From positions 3,596,001-3,660,000 of the forward strand of contig OX387202.1 of assembly GCA_947561715.1 (NCBI GenBank): 64,000 bases of DNA, given 5' to 3'. The notes beneath the pieces were generated by a model. It was not told the DNA's origin, made no database searches, and saw only the letters and a list, made by a program, of their open reading frames with translations. This document shows, one piece after another, positions 10,508 to 25,500 of the stretch. Each line of letters starts with the position of its first letter. The stretch's first letter is position 1. This stretch comes from Ascidia mentula. Lineage: Eukaryota > Chordata > Ascidiacea > Phlebobranchia > Ascidiidae. A program made the position numbers and the translations under genes.

Positions 10508-13500
10508 ATGAATGGTTCTACTGCTGGGAAAAAATTGCCAAAAAAGGTAACATTTTCAGCGTCACGCACAGAGCTTGTGTATTTCCTGCAACTTAGCTTG
10601 CCTGAAAGCTTTAATGCCGCTCAAACTTACTCTGTTCTCCTGCACAATTTCTCAATGCTTTCGATTTACACAAGATTTCAATGCCCTTAGTTGAAGCCAT
10701 TGTTGTGAGTTTTGCGTTGAAACGTTTCCTGATACTAAGCGACTTGAAACACCGGTGAAAGGATTTTGGCTCCCGTCGTTTTGTACGTCACAATGGAAGT
10801 AGAACTCCTCATTCATTTCAGGACAAGGAGCTTTGCTGAAACAAAAAATTCCCGGTTTAACGGCAGCAGGCAACGATCTCAAGGCTGATTCACGAGGAAA
10901 TTATCTTTTTTATGGACTCATTACTTCATGAATTTATCCATCCCCATGTCTTTTAAATTTTCTACAAAACATATTTTTATTTTGTTCCATAGTTGCAGTT
11001 GAACCGATATATTGGTGTTTAACCACGAGCTACATGCCTTTAGTTGATAAACTATCTTTACTGTCTCTATATAAACCATGGGCGGAAAAAATACCCCCTA
11101 CAAACAGGGTGTACACACTGTTTCAACTTGTAAGGTCTTATAAGTGGAGCTGTTGACTGTGGCCAACGAATCGACGTTAACCTCAAGGTACCACAAAGTG
11201 GAAATCTGTGTGCCTGCTAGTGTAAAAGCTTGCGCAGTGCCACAGTCAATAAGCTGCACTGACTAAATTAAAGTGTAAACATTAAATGCGTGTTGCAATA
11301 GTAACCTGACCTGTGTCAGCTTAATTGGGAACTACAGTGTACAAATGCATGTGACCAAGGGTATTTTGTGGACGTTTAAAAAAAAACTGTTGGATTTATT
11401 TTAGGAACAACGAAAGTGGGTTTCGGAGGTAACTGGGTCTGATGTGAAGCCGATGAATGGAGTCAACGATGGAGTCCCGGACATGGCGAAACTCTCCGAG
11501 TTGAACCAAGCTACTATTCTATGCAATCTGAACACCAGATATCAGAAGAACGACATTTACGTAACAGCTTACGTTTTTACAAACAAGATGTATTTATATT
11601 TTGTACCTTGGGTGGGGTTTGATTGAGAGTGATTTGGTTTTGCATTTGGGCTGAAAATGATCGCGATTATTGTCGCAAAAGTTGATTTGTGCGACCGACA
11701 GAATTGCCTTCGTTGAGTCTGTGTGTCCTGTGCTTCAACCCGATTGTGATAAAATGAATGTTCCCTCTGCAACACAAAAACATAAAATTTTAAACGTTAT
11801 TAAATTTTTTCATAAAATTATCCATCCGGTATTAATCGCACTTACTTTGCATAAACATTTAAATAAAAATTTGCATAAAACACGCATCAATTTTAGCGCA
11901 CTGAATGAACGTAAAGTTTATGCCGAGTAAAAAGGGTTTGGTTCTCGGTTAAGGTTTTGTTGTGGTTTCGGATGTTTGTGATTGTGTTGGAATATTTCGG
12001 TGGAAGTCGGGATTTTTGTCTGAATATGTAAAGGCAAACTTCTGTGGATGCAAAAGTACAAAGGCTTTTGTCAACCTGAGGTTTTGGTTTCGTTTTCCCC
12101 GAGACATTTGGTTATATGTTGTATGTTAATAGCCGAAAACTAATTTTAACTTTAATCGTTGGGTTGTTCGTTCAACACCTTTACGTCTGTTTCATATTTT
12201 ATGTAAACAACGACTTGGATGTTTATCGATTTGATTCAACACAAAACACAAATCACGAACGGATTAACTTCGAGAACCGCCAGCGTTACGAACAATTTGT
12301 TGCAATATTTTCGCGTGAACGAACGCTCAAGTCACGTGATCACTTTTCACACGTCAGTTAAGCTATCAATTCCACACATTAACGTCACCGAATGCGCAAC
12401 ACACGAACCTTGACAGATTGACGTAGCCCGGGGAAGGGTTTACGCGCACTTACCTCATATAATTACCTGGGAAGTGGAACCGTCTTTAACACCACACATG
12501 TGAAGACGCATTTTCAAACGACCCATCTTATGTAATTAACGATGCTGCGTTAAAGCTTCTGAGTAATCGGGATTTTTCCCAAGTTTAAAAGTGATTTAAT
12601 TGATTTGCTGAGACGATGCCCCGACAAATCAGTTGAAATTGATTCAGTGTTTCTGCGAACATCACTCAGACATAACACGATTCACGCCAAAGCTTCACAA
12701 CATAAACGAACGAATATCGAAGCAAATTATTGTCCATGTTCAATAAGCAAAAGCGAAAAACCTCAATCTTCGTATAATGCTGAACCCGCTCAATGTTTTT
12801 GTACCACTTTTATATTAGGGGTTTCCATCATTTTAATAACCGAAAGCAGCCTCATTAAATCCTGTGTTACGTCATCATTGATGACGTATAAACCTTGTTG
12901 CGCAGACTTACATCGGTTCAATCCTAATCTCTGTGAACCCGTACAAACGCCTCCACGACCTCTACTCCGACGATGTTCTGGCGAAATACAAAAACAAGGA
13001 CCTTGGAGAGGAACCCCCACACGTGTACGCTGTATCCAATGAGTGCTACACGTGCATGTGGAAGAGTGAGGAAAATCAGTGTGTGCTCATCAGGTGGGTG
13101 GACTTGAATCCCATGAGAACAAGTAAAACATCGGGAAGTTTGTTTACGATCTATAGGAAATGTCAGCCTTGTAGTTGTTTTAGTTGAAAATGTTTTTGAA
13201 CATTTATGTGAGAAACGAATCGTTTTTTTTATGCATATCCCGTCTCATACTCATGTCGATAGTTCGAAAAGTTTGAAACCGCGTTACCTCCGCTCTTCTG
13301 GGTCCGGATTTAAATCCAATCCACATCACCACTGAACGTCATGCGATTATTTCCATTATGAGCAGATTTAAAGGAAAGATTTTTTCCCGGAACCCGGTTT
13401 CCACCCCACAAGCGCATGGTGCATATTTGGCGCCGAATCATGTTTAGCATTTTCCGGTAATGTGTTACGTGGAAAATTAGCTGACCTTTGATTTAACAGT

Positions 13501-16500
13501 TTCCATGGCAACAGGTCACGACTGAGTCTAGTTTGGTGTTTGAACAAAAATTTTAAAATTGGATGATTCGGAGATTAGCGCTAAACATGGACATGCGTGT
13601 ATTTAAACACTTTATGTGAACGCACGGCGTGTTTCGGGGAAAGGTTTTGGTGAATTGCAATTAAATGAGGTTCAAAGATCAATTTCTATGTTGTATTTCC
13701 TTCAACAACCACAGATCGACTCGGCATAACTCAAACGAACGTTTGAACAGAATCCTGTTTAAAACATTTTGGAAATCTTATCTATTGTAATCGAACGCAA
13801 GCGAATTGTTTTGGAAATCTTCAAATTAAGTTGACGGACGAGTTGCTGGGACTGCAACTCAAATTTTCCTGCTTTTAGTGTAAACACTTTTTCGTTATCG
13901 CTCCTGTTAATCCTAAAATTGTAACCGAGCACTTGTCTGTGACGGCGTAAACTGACAAATTGTTCCCTGCTCATCAAGTACAGCAGAAAGTGACTCGCTA
14001 ATTGACGTTAATACGGTTACTATGACAACCGAGGGACACTTGCGAAAGGAACCAACATTTTACCACGACAGAAAACTTTTTGGAAACACTGTTGCGTGGC
14101 CTGTGTTGTTGCATTCAACTCGTATCGTTACAAACACGTGTTATTATTCTTGTCTTTCGTTGTTACTGAAACAACGTTGACAAACGTAACAATATGCTGA
14201 CGTCAGACGTGACGTCAAATTTACGTGGTTCTGTTTTTTAATTGCTTCTAGAATTATGAGAGTTCATTGACAGTTTTTTGGCCGTTTCGCCTCATGTTGT
14301 ATTCTTTTAAGATTGGACCGAAGGAAATCGATTCCAACAACATTTCAAATTTCTCTGTATCTCGGTCTTCGTGACGAAAGTGCGTCAGTGCCGGGTATTC
14401 CCCCATTATCTTCTGTGCCAAATTTCGGGGAAATTTGAGTAAAGGAAAAGCAACAGAATTTTCCAAATGCCATCTGAATGTTAGGATTCTTCAGTGCGAA
14501 TTCGTTGCCTTCGAATCACTTTTTGCACCAAAGTTTTGCTGAATGTGCGTGTATTTATTTATTGCAATAACGCAATGCAATGTATTGACTTGTTCGCCAC
14601 AATTGACAGCTTGGTGTCGCGGCGCCTTCCTCGCCCTTGTATAAACTCCACCAAACATGACCATATACATGTAGCCCAAAGGCCCAATAATAACCCCTGA
14701 TATCGGTATAACCTGAGATAACCCCGATACAATATTTTACAACCTTTTGTGTGACCTTTAATAACCCGAATATTTTATTCAGCGGAGAAAGTGGAGCTGG
14801 AAAGACGGAAACGACCAAATTCATGCTCAGTTATCTCTCCCACGTCAGCCGTGCTTCCAGCAAGACAGAGTGAGTTTAACCTATGACGTCACGGCATGTG
14901 GAAATTTATGAATGGGGAAACTGGCAGTAGGTTTTCAATGGCGTTTGATCCCGAATGCCGGGAGTACTTGGGGTTTTTGTGCAGCTAACTTGTGATGCAA
15001 ACCCTCAGTCTATATGAGTGGAATCGGCGCATGAATTTTTCCGATAACTAAGCTGTGAAAGCTGTGTCTTCCAACGTACAAGATTGTGGGACAATAAAAA
15101 TTCTGCTTCGAGCTTTTGGTTATAAGTAAAAATTATCTAAACCGTTGTAACCGGGCATGAGGTTTCACTAAATCATCGCTCAAAGAACGATTGACCTTTC
15201 GTGACCCCTGCCGTCTCAAACCCTGTTCCATTTTTTCCCCAACAGACCATCAAAGGACAACGGGCGTTCGATCGAGCAGTCCATTCTTGAAAGCAGTCCA
15301 TTACTCGAGGCTCTCGGGAACGCGAAAACCGTGTACAACAATAATTCGAGTCGGTTCGGAAAGTTTATCCAGCTTCTCTTCAGTGAGGCTGGCCAGATCA
15401 AAGGGGCTCGGATAAATGATTGTATCCTTCAGTGTCTATATGGGACTGCGGTGATATTGTTAGGGACTTGGGTTGATATGTTGGGATTAAAGGATCTAGG
15501 CTTGGTTACCTCGGTTAAAGTCTGTATCAAAGGTGGTCAAATAATCTTATCAATGGTTGTAGGCCAACCTTAGCATAAATACATCCGGTTGGAACTCAAA
15601 TAGTCCCTAATATTGTAAGAGACTCCATGCCTTTCTTGCTGGTTCGTATTTACCAACGTGGCTGATAACCGTCTGTCGGCACCTCCCCGTCTGCACAAAA
15701 AAGTAAGGGACATTTTGCACTTTTTTAAATCGGAAACACCGCTAGCGACCATGTCGTTGTTTATTACATCAATATAGCTCAAGCAGTTTCTTGTCGCACC
15801 AATTTGGAAGGTTTTTCCAACATATAATTTTATGTAAATTGCTTTTGTAACCGAAATTAGCTTGTCTTGGGCCAAGGCTACTCTGCACTAACGGCCTATC
15901 GCAGAGGCCTGGAGTCACACGACCAAGGTGGCTATTTTTGTAATACAATAGAAAAACGCTAATAGGTATAAAAAGAATAAAACGATAAAAACGCGAATAA
16001 AACAACGTTTGTTCTAAGACTGGCACAAAATACACATTCCACTACGACTAGCGTTCATCAGCAATTACCACATAAGATCTCTCACCAAAAACAGTGTTTA
16101 CCACACGCCACCACCAGAGAACTGTCTGGCTTTTCGCTCATTATTTCTCTCGCCAGCGCTTGACCAATCATTTCTGCCCGCGTTTGCCACGCAAGCATGA
16201 TCACTCGGGCATATTAAAACGAGTAAATTGCAAAATAATTACAAATATATTATAAAGGTGAGTGTGAAAAGTAAACAAAGAAAAACATGTGAGTTAAAGT
16301 GAAGGTGAAGTGAAAATACAAAAAGAAATAAAGCGTGTGAAAAACAAAACGAACAAAGACGTTTACACCCCCCACGTTAAAAATTGTCCTACTCCGTTAG
16401 GACGCTTGATAAAATTTGGTTTGTCGCCGATTTCGCTGTGGCCGGCTATCATTCATCGTCGCCGCAGCGTCATTTATGTCGGCGCCCAAACCTTGACCAA

Positions 16501-19500
16501 CGTCCATCAATAGCCGTGTAGGCAACCCTGTATCCTGCACCGTGGGTGCGTCCGTGGGTGTTTCGCTTTGTGGTGTGTAGATAACAAAATTGTCTGTGTC
16601 GTGCAGCCCGAGCTCATCCGGCTGCGTGTTTCGGCGTTCTTTTTCATGGTAAGGCATGTTTGCCTTTTTTAAGCGGTTAAAATGTACTTGCTGCTGTTTC
16701 CCATCCTCTCCTTCAATAAGGTAATTCACCATACCTCGTTGCTCAATAACTTTGAAAGGGCCTTTGTATGGTCTGATGAATTTTCGGCACTCGCCAGGCG
16801 GAACCACCGGATTCTCCAAAAGAACGATGTCGCCTTTCTTGATTTCGTCTCCATGCCGTCGTCTGTTGTATTGTTCTTGCATGTGAACTCGTTGGGTCGT
16901 CAGGGTTTCTCTGGCTACTTCCTCAGCCAGCCGCAACCGAGCTCGTAGCCCATCCAAATAAACCAGCGGAGTCGTTGCCACTTCGTTATCTGGAGAAATG
17001 AGATCGGCGGGTAGGCGCAGTTCGTGTCCTGTAAGTAGAAAGTGAGGGGATACCCCCGTGCTTTCATGCCGGCTTGCGTTGTACGAAGCCACCACCGCCG
17101 ACAGTGCTTCATCCCATTGTTTATTATCGCGTTGGACGTAATTGCGGAGCATTGTTATGATGGTGCGGTTGTTGCGTTCGACTCCCCCATTGCTCGCGGG
17201 GTGATATGGCGTCGTTCGGGTCTTTTTACAACCCATCAACCTCACCAGTTCTGCAAATAATTTGCTTTCGAAATTCCCCCCTTGATCGGAGTGAATTACC
17301 TCAGGTACCCCATGTACCGTTAGCCACCTGTGAAACAAAATGCTCGCTGTTTCATGTGCGGTTTGATGCCGCATAGGCCACGCTCTGACATATTTTGTGA
17401 ATAAATCACAAGCGACTAGGATATACTGGTATCCTGTCCTGGTTAACGGAAGTGGACCAAGCACATCAATCTCAACGCGTTGCATCGGTCGCATTTCTTG
17501 TGATGGAACTAACGGTGCTCGGGTGGTAGTGGTTGGTTTCTTATTTCGTTGACAGTGTTCGCATTTACGGCAATAAGCCTCGGTCTCTTCTCTCCATTTT
17601 AGCCAGTAAAAACGCTGCGACAGTTTGCTCAGGGTTTTAGCCATTCCCAGGTGTCCCCCGCCATGTACCTGGTCATGGCACGCGGACAGCACTTCGCTGC
17701 GCATGGCAAAGGGTACCAACACTTTCTGAACATCGTTTAAACCTGGCACCGCACCGGGGTCAGTAATGAATAGCACCCCACCGTGACATGAGAGCCGCTC
17801 GAAAAGGCTCCATAAGTGTTTTGTCTCTGCCGACAGGCGTTTGACGTGGCGAAAAGACGGCCTTATTCCCTGTTGTACCCATTTCACTACAGGGCGCAAA
17901 CTTAAGTCCCTATACTGCGCTTCTGCTACATGGGTGGACTCATACCCGTACTCCGCCTTTAAATCAAGTGCAAGTACCTCTTCCAATGACTCATCCTCAC
18001 GAACTGTGTAAGGGAATCCGTCATCTTCCGGTTGCCTCCGGCTGAGCGCGTCTGCGTTTGTGTGCTTCTTTCCGGGCCGGTGTTGAAGATCAAAATTGTA
18101 ACTAGCCAGGTGTTCAACCCATCGAGCACATTGTCCATAGAGTTCCCTGGATCTCCACAGCCAGCGAAGGGATGAATGGTCTGTGCGCAACAAAAATTTC
18201 GATCCGAGCAAATAACTGCGATATAACTTAGTCGCAAATATGACGGCCAGCAATTCCTTGCGAGTTGTGGAATAATGCTTTTCAGCTTTGCTCAATGATC
18301 TACTGCCGTAAGCGATCACATGCTCCTTACCGTCAATTTCCTGACCGAGAACACAACCTACGGCTGTGTCCGAGGCATCGGTGTCCAACACGAAGGGTCG
18401 GCTAAAGTCGGGATACTGTAGGACTGGAGCTGTTGTCAGAATTCTTTTCAGGCTGGCGAACGCCTGCTGGCAACTGTCCGTCCAGATAAAACGACGTCCC
18501 TTTTCTGTCAATTTGTCTAAGGGGGAGGCGATACGAGCGTAATCTTTAACAAACTTTCTGTAATACAATGTAAGACCCACAAATTGACGCACCTGTTTTA
18601 CAGATTTTGGTACTGGCCAATCTTTAACTGATCGTACCTTATCGGGATCGCATCGTATTCCATGTTTTGACACTATGTGGCCAAGGAATCGCACTTCATC
18701 TTTGAACAGGTCGCACTTCGTGGGCTTTAGTGTAAGTCCAGCCGACTCCAGGCGTGAAAGAACATCTTCAAGACGCTGCATGTGTTCGTTGAAATTTCTA
18801 CCATAAACAATCACATCGTCTAAGTATGCGAGTGTTCCTTGCCACTCTATACCCTGCAGCACAATACGCATTAGGTGTTGGAAGCTTGCCGCTGAGTTGC
18901 ATAATCCCATAGGCATCACGGTGAATTCAAACAAACCCATGTGACTGGAAAAGGCTGTCTTCTCCCTTGATTGTTCGTCCATGGGGATCTGCCAGTAGCC
19001 AGATTTTAGATCAAGGGTGGAAAAGAAACGTGACCCAGACATTTCATCCAGGCTATCATCAACCCGGGGAATAGGGTAACTGTTTTTTTTGGTTGCTTCG
19101 TTTACTTGTCGATAGTCGACGCAAAATCGTAACTCACCAGACTTCTTTTTCACCAGAACAATCGAACTTGACCATGGCGAGGTTGAAGGTCTCACGAGTC
19201 CTTGGCTTCGCATTTCGTTGATGATCTTCTCAACCTCCGTTTTATGATGGATGGACATTCTTCGAGGATGTTGACGGATTGGTGCCGCATCCCCGGTGTC
19301 GATCGAATGTCGAACAAGATCAGTCCGGCCTAGGTCAAAGTTACATGTCGAAAATACTTTTTGATGGCGACGAAGAAGTTTTAAAACATCCTCCCTCTGG
19401 GTTGCTGACAACCCATCTCCGATACTCACGCCTTGGTGAATGCATTCCCAACTTTCTTCATTGGTCGGTGTCTGTGCATAGGAGATATTGCAAACTTCCT

Positions 19501-22500
19501 CTGTAGGTTGCACACTGCTATCTTCAACAACAACACACCATTCCGATAATGGACATGCAACGTTGCCAAAAGCGTGTACTGGAATCGCGACAGCAACCCT
19601 AGTTGCTGATGGTACTAGGATTGGGTCATCGGTAAAATTGGCTATACGTATGTTTACCTCATTTTTCCGCACAGTTGAAACACAGTTCGCTGTACAGAGT
19701 CCAACCTTTTCTGTAAACCCCGGTCTTCGCGCGATATACACTTCAAAGTCAGGGATGTCTTCTCCGCGGACGTCAAGATGGTAACGACATGTGACCCACA
19801 CCTCCGACATTGGAGGGACTTCTGTGGCGTCGGTCACACAAATATCTCTGGTACGTTGTACGAAAGACGACGAGAGTAATGGCACCTTAGCACGGCCCGC
19901 TGTCAACAAATTTTGGTCGTAACACACACTGCAGCGGTTCTTCTGCAGAAAATCCAAACCCAAAATTAAGTGGTGAGCGACGCCCGACGCGACATATAAA
20001 CACGTGGGAACATCTAGCCCTCCCAGTTTAACATTTACAGTGATTTTCCCAATTACTGAAACCAAACTACCGTTAATTCCAGAAAAACGTTCGTTTTGGC
20101 CCAGCGGGGAGATTTTGAGGCGATCATTGTTCAACGTCTCTAAACACTTTTGGCTTATCAAAGAGACACTTGCACCAGTATCAACTAAAGCACATACCGG
20201 CTCCGAAGCGATAGAAATGTTGACAAACCGTACTAATCGGGGTTTGGTGGGATTCTCGCTCGTGTTCTGATTATTGGTAGGATTCGAAGTTTTGGGTTCG
20301 GTGTCCTTCAAACATACACTTGCTTTTGCCTCTTGGGTCACAGGGGTACCAGGTCTTTTATTGAAATTCCTGCGAGGCGTAAAACTGGTATGAAAGCCGC
20401 GCTTACCTTGCATTGGGCAAAATCTTTGCAAGTGTCCTGGTTTACCACAGGCATAACAGCGTCGATCCAACCTGTCTGCCATCTGTTGTGGTGTTGGTTT
20501 CCCCAATCGCTGCACCTCGCGGCGTACAAGCTCAATGTCCTTCTGGAGCGCGGTCACAGTTTTTTGGAATTCTCGAACGCTGATGTCTGCATCCTTTTCC
20601 GGTTGTTTTGATACTGATGGACCTTGAACGTCACGACGACACACGCCTAAAACCTGGAACATTTCCGGTACATGCGTGGACAAAACCATCTGAGCGGCCG
20701 TCCAAAAGTCCCGTTTATATTCCAACCGTTGCGGCAGGGATCTGGCCATGTGCTGGTCCAACATGCCAACAAAGAGTAATGAATATAACACCTCATTTTT
20801 AACAGTCTCCTCCGTAGGATAAGCCTTGTCGCCAAGAGCTTTCAAAGCATACACAAAGTCCTTAATGCTTTCCTGTGGCAACTGCCGCCGGCCAAACAAC
20901 ATTGCGCGTGTTTCATGGAGGCGCGAGTGGTCAGAACCTTGCTTTAGGGCGCGGCTAATTAACTCATCGTACTTCAGTTGAAAAACATTATTGTCGTTTC
21001 CCTGAACTAGCCAGCGGAGGTCATCATCAATTGATGTCAAAAAAAGATGACGCTTCACTTCCTCACTAGCTTTCACACTCTCACAGTACGATTCAAATAA
21101 GGAAACAAACTGGCCAACATCTTGTCCCGGTACAAAGCGCGGTGGCGATAAAAACAAATTAAAAGACATTAAGTTCTCTGAAAGCCGTGTGACCCCTTAT
21201 AAGCGATAGCAGAGTCCTGGCGTGCTCGCCAAATGTAACCGAAATTAGCTTGTCTTGGGCCTAGGCTACTCTGCACTAACGGCCTATCGCAGAGGCCTGG
21301 AGTCACACGACCAAGGTGGCTATTTTTGTAATACAATAGAAAAACGCTAATAGGTATAAAAAGAATAAAACGATAAAAGCGCGAATAAAACAACGTTTGT
21401 TCTAAGACTGGCACAAAATACACATTCCACTACGACTAGCGTTCATCAGCAATTACCACATAAGATCTCTCACCAAAAACAGTGTTTACCACACGCCACC
21501 ACCAGAGAACTGTCTGGCTTTTCGCTCATTATTTCTCTCGCCAGCGCTTGACCAATCATTTCTGCCCGCGTTTGCCACGCAAGCATGATCACTCGGGCAT
21601 ATTAAAACGAGTAAATTGCAAAATAATTACAAATATAATATAAAGGTGAGTGTGAAAAGTAAACAAAGAAAAACATGTGAGTTAAAGTGAAGGTGAAGTG
21701 AAAATACAAAAAGAAATAAAGCGTGTGAAAAACAAAACGAACAAAGACGTTTACACTTTCACTTATGTCCGTGCTCTGGGTTGTTGCCTGGCTCGTCTAA
21801 AGTGGCCGGTGTTGGTTGGGAAACCCCTATAATACCAATATTATGAACGTCACCGTTGTCACCTGGCAATTCATTCGATAAAGTCGCCGTAAAAAACATT
21901 TCATGTAACTTAAAATGGAACAAAACTATGTATTTGTAAATTATCGCCCCTTAACCCCCTGTGATGTCCGCGAACCCCAGATCTCCTTGAGAAGGTAAGG
22001 TTTTGAGAGTTTTACAATATTATAGAAAGACATTGTAATATTTTATATTTATTTGAAAATATTTTGAAACCAATTCAGTTCAATCGTGCAAAATACATAA
22101 GGCGTATGATGTATAAGACCGATGACGAGGTCTTCATATTTACATAAAATTATAAAAAAACACTCCAATTATTTTGACATCGTTAGTGGTTTTGTTTGAC
22201 CACAGAAATTTATTCGAAGTTAACTTAACACTTATCTCGTGCTGCAACACTCTGACGTTTGTCACGTCTCGTTCCCGTTTATCGACGCCGATGAACTTTT
22301 ATAACTGAAGCGTGACGTTATAGTATTGTTCTTACGTCATCACAGCATAGAGTCGTCCGTCAGAACCCCGGAGAGAGGAATTATCACATTTTTTATCAAT
22401 TAGTCCGCGGTCTTTCTCAAGATGAAAAAGGTGAGGCTGCTTTGCATGAAATAACTTAAAACACGAAATAATCTCGTGATATCTCGATGGATTGTTTTTA

Positions 22501-25500
22501 CTGTATGACGTCATGTTTATGCCGAACGAACGGTTAAGGCAACAATTAAACAAAAAAAACCTTGGGGTATCTTTGCTGGGACAATTTAACCATTTTGCAA
22601 ATACTTGCAGACAAGTTGCACTTGGGTGAACCCGCCAACTACCACTATCTCAACCAATCAGGATGCGACTCCGATCCTACCCTCGATGACGTCAAAGACT
22701 GGGAGCAATTAGAGGTACTTCCCCTAGATTAGGACTGTTTGAAAACAAATTGTCGTCTAATTTAAGGCGGTTCTTTCTTCGTGTTTGACCATTAGAAAGC
22801 ACAGATATATTTAACACTATTTTCAATGTTTTGCGACTCCTTGTTCTGTGTGGTGAATATATTGACCTATAAACGTGTTTATAAATAAACAAAACGAGAA
22901 TATCCGACCTGTGCTAATTTTGCAATTCAATTGAAACCACGATCTTGAATTCAAAACGAATTGACACCTCGGGTCAAATCCTTTCTGATTTAGAAGCCGC
23001 AAGGCTTTATATATCCACAAACACCAGTAATGCAAATTCGCAACAGAATAAACTAAACCCGATACTTGCGGAAATCACGTGACAAGGATCAAATCTTTTA
23101 ATTGTCCCCCCGCGTAATTTGAAACCTGTTTTTTTCCTGAAACCGTTTCGTCATTCCGTGGCCGTAGACCACGTGCTGGCCCCTTTACTAAAATACGTGT
23201 TTTGTAATTTATATAACAGGAGAAAGAAATGTTGCTCGGTATTCCGATTAAAATGTCTGCTTTGTGGATACTTTTGCGTGCAAAGTTACTGATTTCCAAG
23301 CAATGTTCCAAGCATTCGTCACAAAGTTTATGTTGATTTGTGAATAAATCTGGTCATGTGACTTTGAGTCGTACAAAGCTTTGATTTCGCATGTATTTCC
23401 ATCAAAAAACCCGTCACAGTTAACATCACTAATGCACCAGAAATAGGCAACAAATTGTTTTAATCCAAATCAGTTCGAAAGCAAGTCCTGGGTTATACTT
23501 TATTACCGAATGTAAATTGTGCTTTTACATCACTTACAAAATATATGTTTTGAATAAAATTGGTTTATTTTGAATAGCGTCTCCCTGCCCACACTCCCAC
23601 ATTCTCCATGTGTTTTCGTTACTGAAATACTTTGGGCAAAATAAACCAATGAATGAAAAATATCGTTCGTAGATAACAATATAAGCCTCGGTGTAAAAAG
23701 AATCGTGAGGTCGAACTTCCCCAGCAAGTTGCAACTTATTTCGTGTCGACCTTATTTGTTCGCTTTTCATTCACACGCTATCTCTAGTTCGGAAATGATG
23801 ACGTCACAATACCGCGCCGGACGTGACAAGGCCTAAATGTTTTCGTGTCAGTTTGTTACGTCACAGTGATGAATTATCGCTAAATTTTTATTGTTTTGGA
23901 GTTGGGGACATTTGATGCGATGAACTTTCGAGCCAGCGCTGTTTTAAAACTCGGAATCATGAATTGCTAAACTGTTGCAAATGCTGGCTTTGCCATGGAT
24001 GGTTTTCACGACCCGAAAAGCTACATATTTTCATAAGAACAAAATATCAACGCCTTAACTTTCCCTTCTTCGTGTTTAGCAAGCGCTCAAAACGATTGGT
24101 TTCAAAGACGGCCAACAGCAGGACATGAAAAGTGTGCTTGCTGGGATTCTCCAACTTGGCAATGTTGCTTTTGCCAACGCTGGTGGTGCCCAAGTCGTTG
24201 ATGTAGACGGTAAGTCTTTCTTTCTGATATGTCTTATACAATTACACATGTATAACTAATTGGTCAGTACCCAACATTTCGTGTTACACGGGTATAGGTG
24301 CTTTAATAATTTGTATCACAAAGTTTATCTATAAGCATTGGTGTTTATCCTACCTTTGTTGGTGACCCCGATGTTCGACCAAATTTAACCACGGGCGTAA
24401 ACACTTGGTTTCTTTCTTTGTTCTCTGCTCCTTATTAATTCCTTGGGCGTTTGCCTTCTCTCAATCACGTCTTTCGAAATTTAACGCTGATCGGAAACCT
24501 TTGATTTTGTACGTTTTAATCTCGACCACTCAACTCAAGCAATCCGTTTTCTTGCTTGATTTAAGTTTAGTGTCCTATTATGTAAACTACTTTCGTTTCC
24601 TCCACTTTGTAACATAGGAAAAGCGTTTCTTCCACCGGATATCTTGCCAGGTAAACGTATTGCTGGTTGTAGGCTGTAGCTGTCTGTAGATGGAATCATC
24701 CGCATGCTTTTAATTAACTCCCAAGTTAGCCAACACTAATTTGCAACAACATGTAGAATGTGCACTAAATCCGATCACCGCAACTAATAACCCCGTGAGT
24801 AGGATCCAGGAGGTTTAGTGTGTCTTGCAATAAAGCATTTGTGGTGACAACTTCGCGATAAAACACAACTAAAAAGAAAAATCTTGTTTACTGGATGGAA
24901 AAGTCAAACAATAAACCTTTTCGTGTTGTTTTGAATGTTTCATATTTTAATTTTTAGAGTTGAATCTTTTGCAAAAACAATTTATGTAAAATAAGCATGG
25001 GGTCCTGTGGTTATCACGTTAAATCAAATACCTTACCACGGTATGTTGTATTCAGACTCAAGTGCATGCTCGGTAAAATATTCACATCAAATGGTTTGTG
25101 TCTTATCTAATATCACGGCCGCAAGCATGTGTAGTTGTTTGTGTGTAGACAACTTTGTGTGGTTCATTTAGAAGTAATGTAAACAGGGGCGGCATTATGA
25201 ACACTTGCTCGCTCGCTAAGTTAACGAGCTCGCTAAAATAATTTTTAGCGAGGACTTAACGAGCGAGGAACTCGGTAACGTATTTGGTATTACGAAGTGC
25301 CCTCGTAAACGCCTCGCTAAAGCCTGACGCAAAAACGAGAGAATGCGTCAAAATCGTGAGAAAAAATACGTCTGACGCAGCAAAATTAGAAAGTCGCGCT
25401 ATGCGACATCTTACGGAAGGCTTTATTGTGTTGATAGTTGAGCTTCACGTGGACATTGAGGGCATTATTTTGCAAGTTTTACGCCGAATAATTTTATTTC

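Larger units (their letters stand above)
15846..21755 (-). mobile_element. Ty3/gypsy LTR retrotransposon, young and intact
   Basis: It has two 522-bp LTRs (15,846-16,367 and 21,234-21,755) that differ at only about three positions by eye, begin TGTAA and end TTACA. A single uninterrupted gag-pol frame lies between them. CTTT flanks both sides (15,842-15,845 and 21,756-21,759), a 4-bp target-site duplication. It sits antisense in the intron between myosin exons 5 and 6. Near-identical LTRs and an intact frame indicate a recent insertion. Confidence 0.95.

Noticed and set aside
16021..16080. TGATGAACGC word in the gypsy LTR as a possible hammerhead
   Set aside because: No GAAA follows within a plausible distance and no stem II forms.
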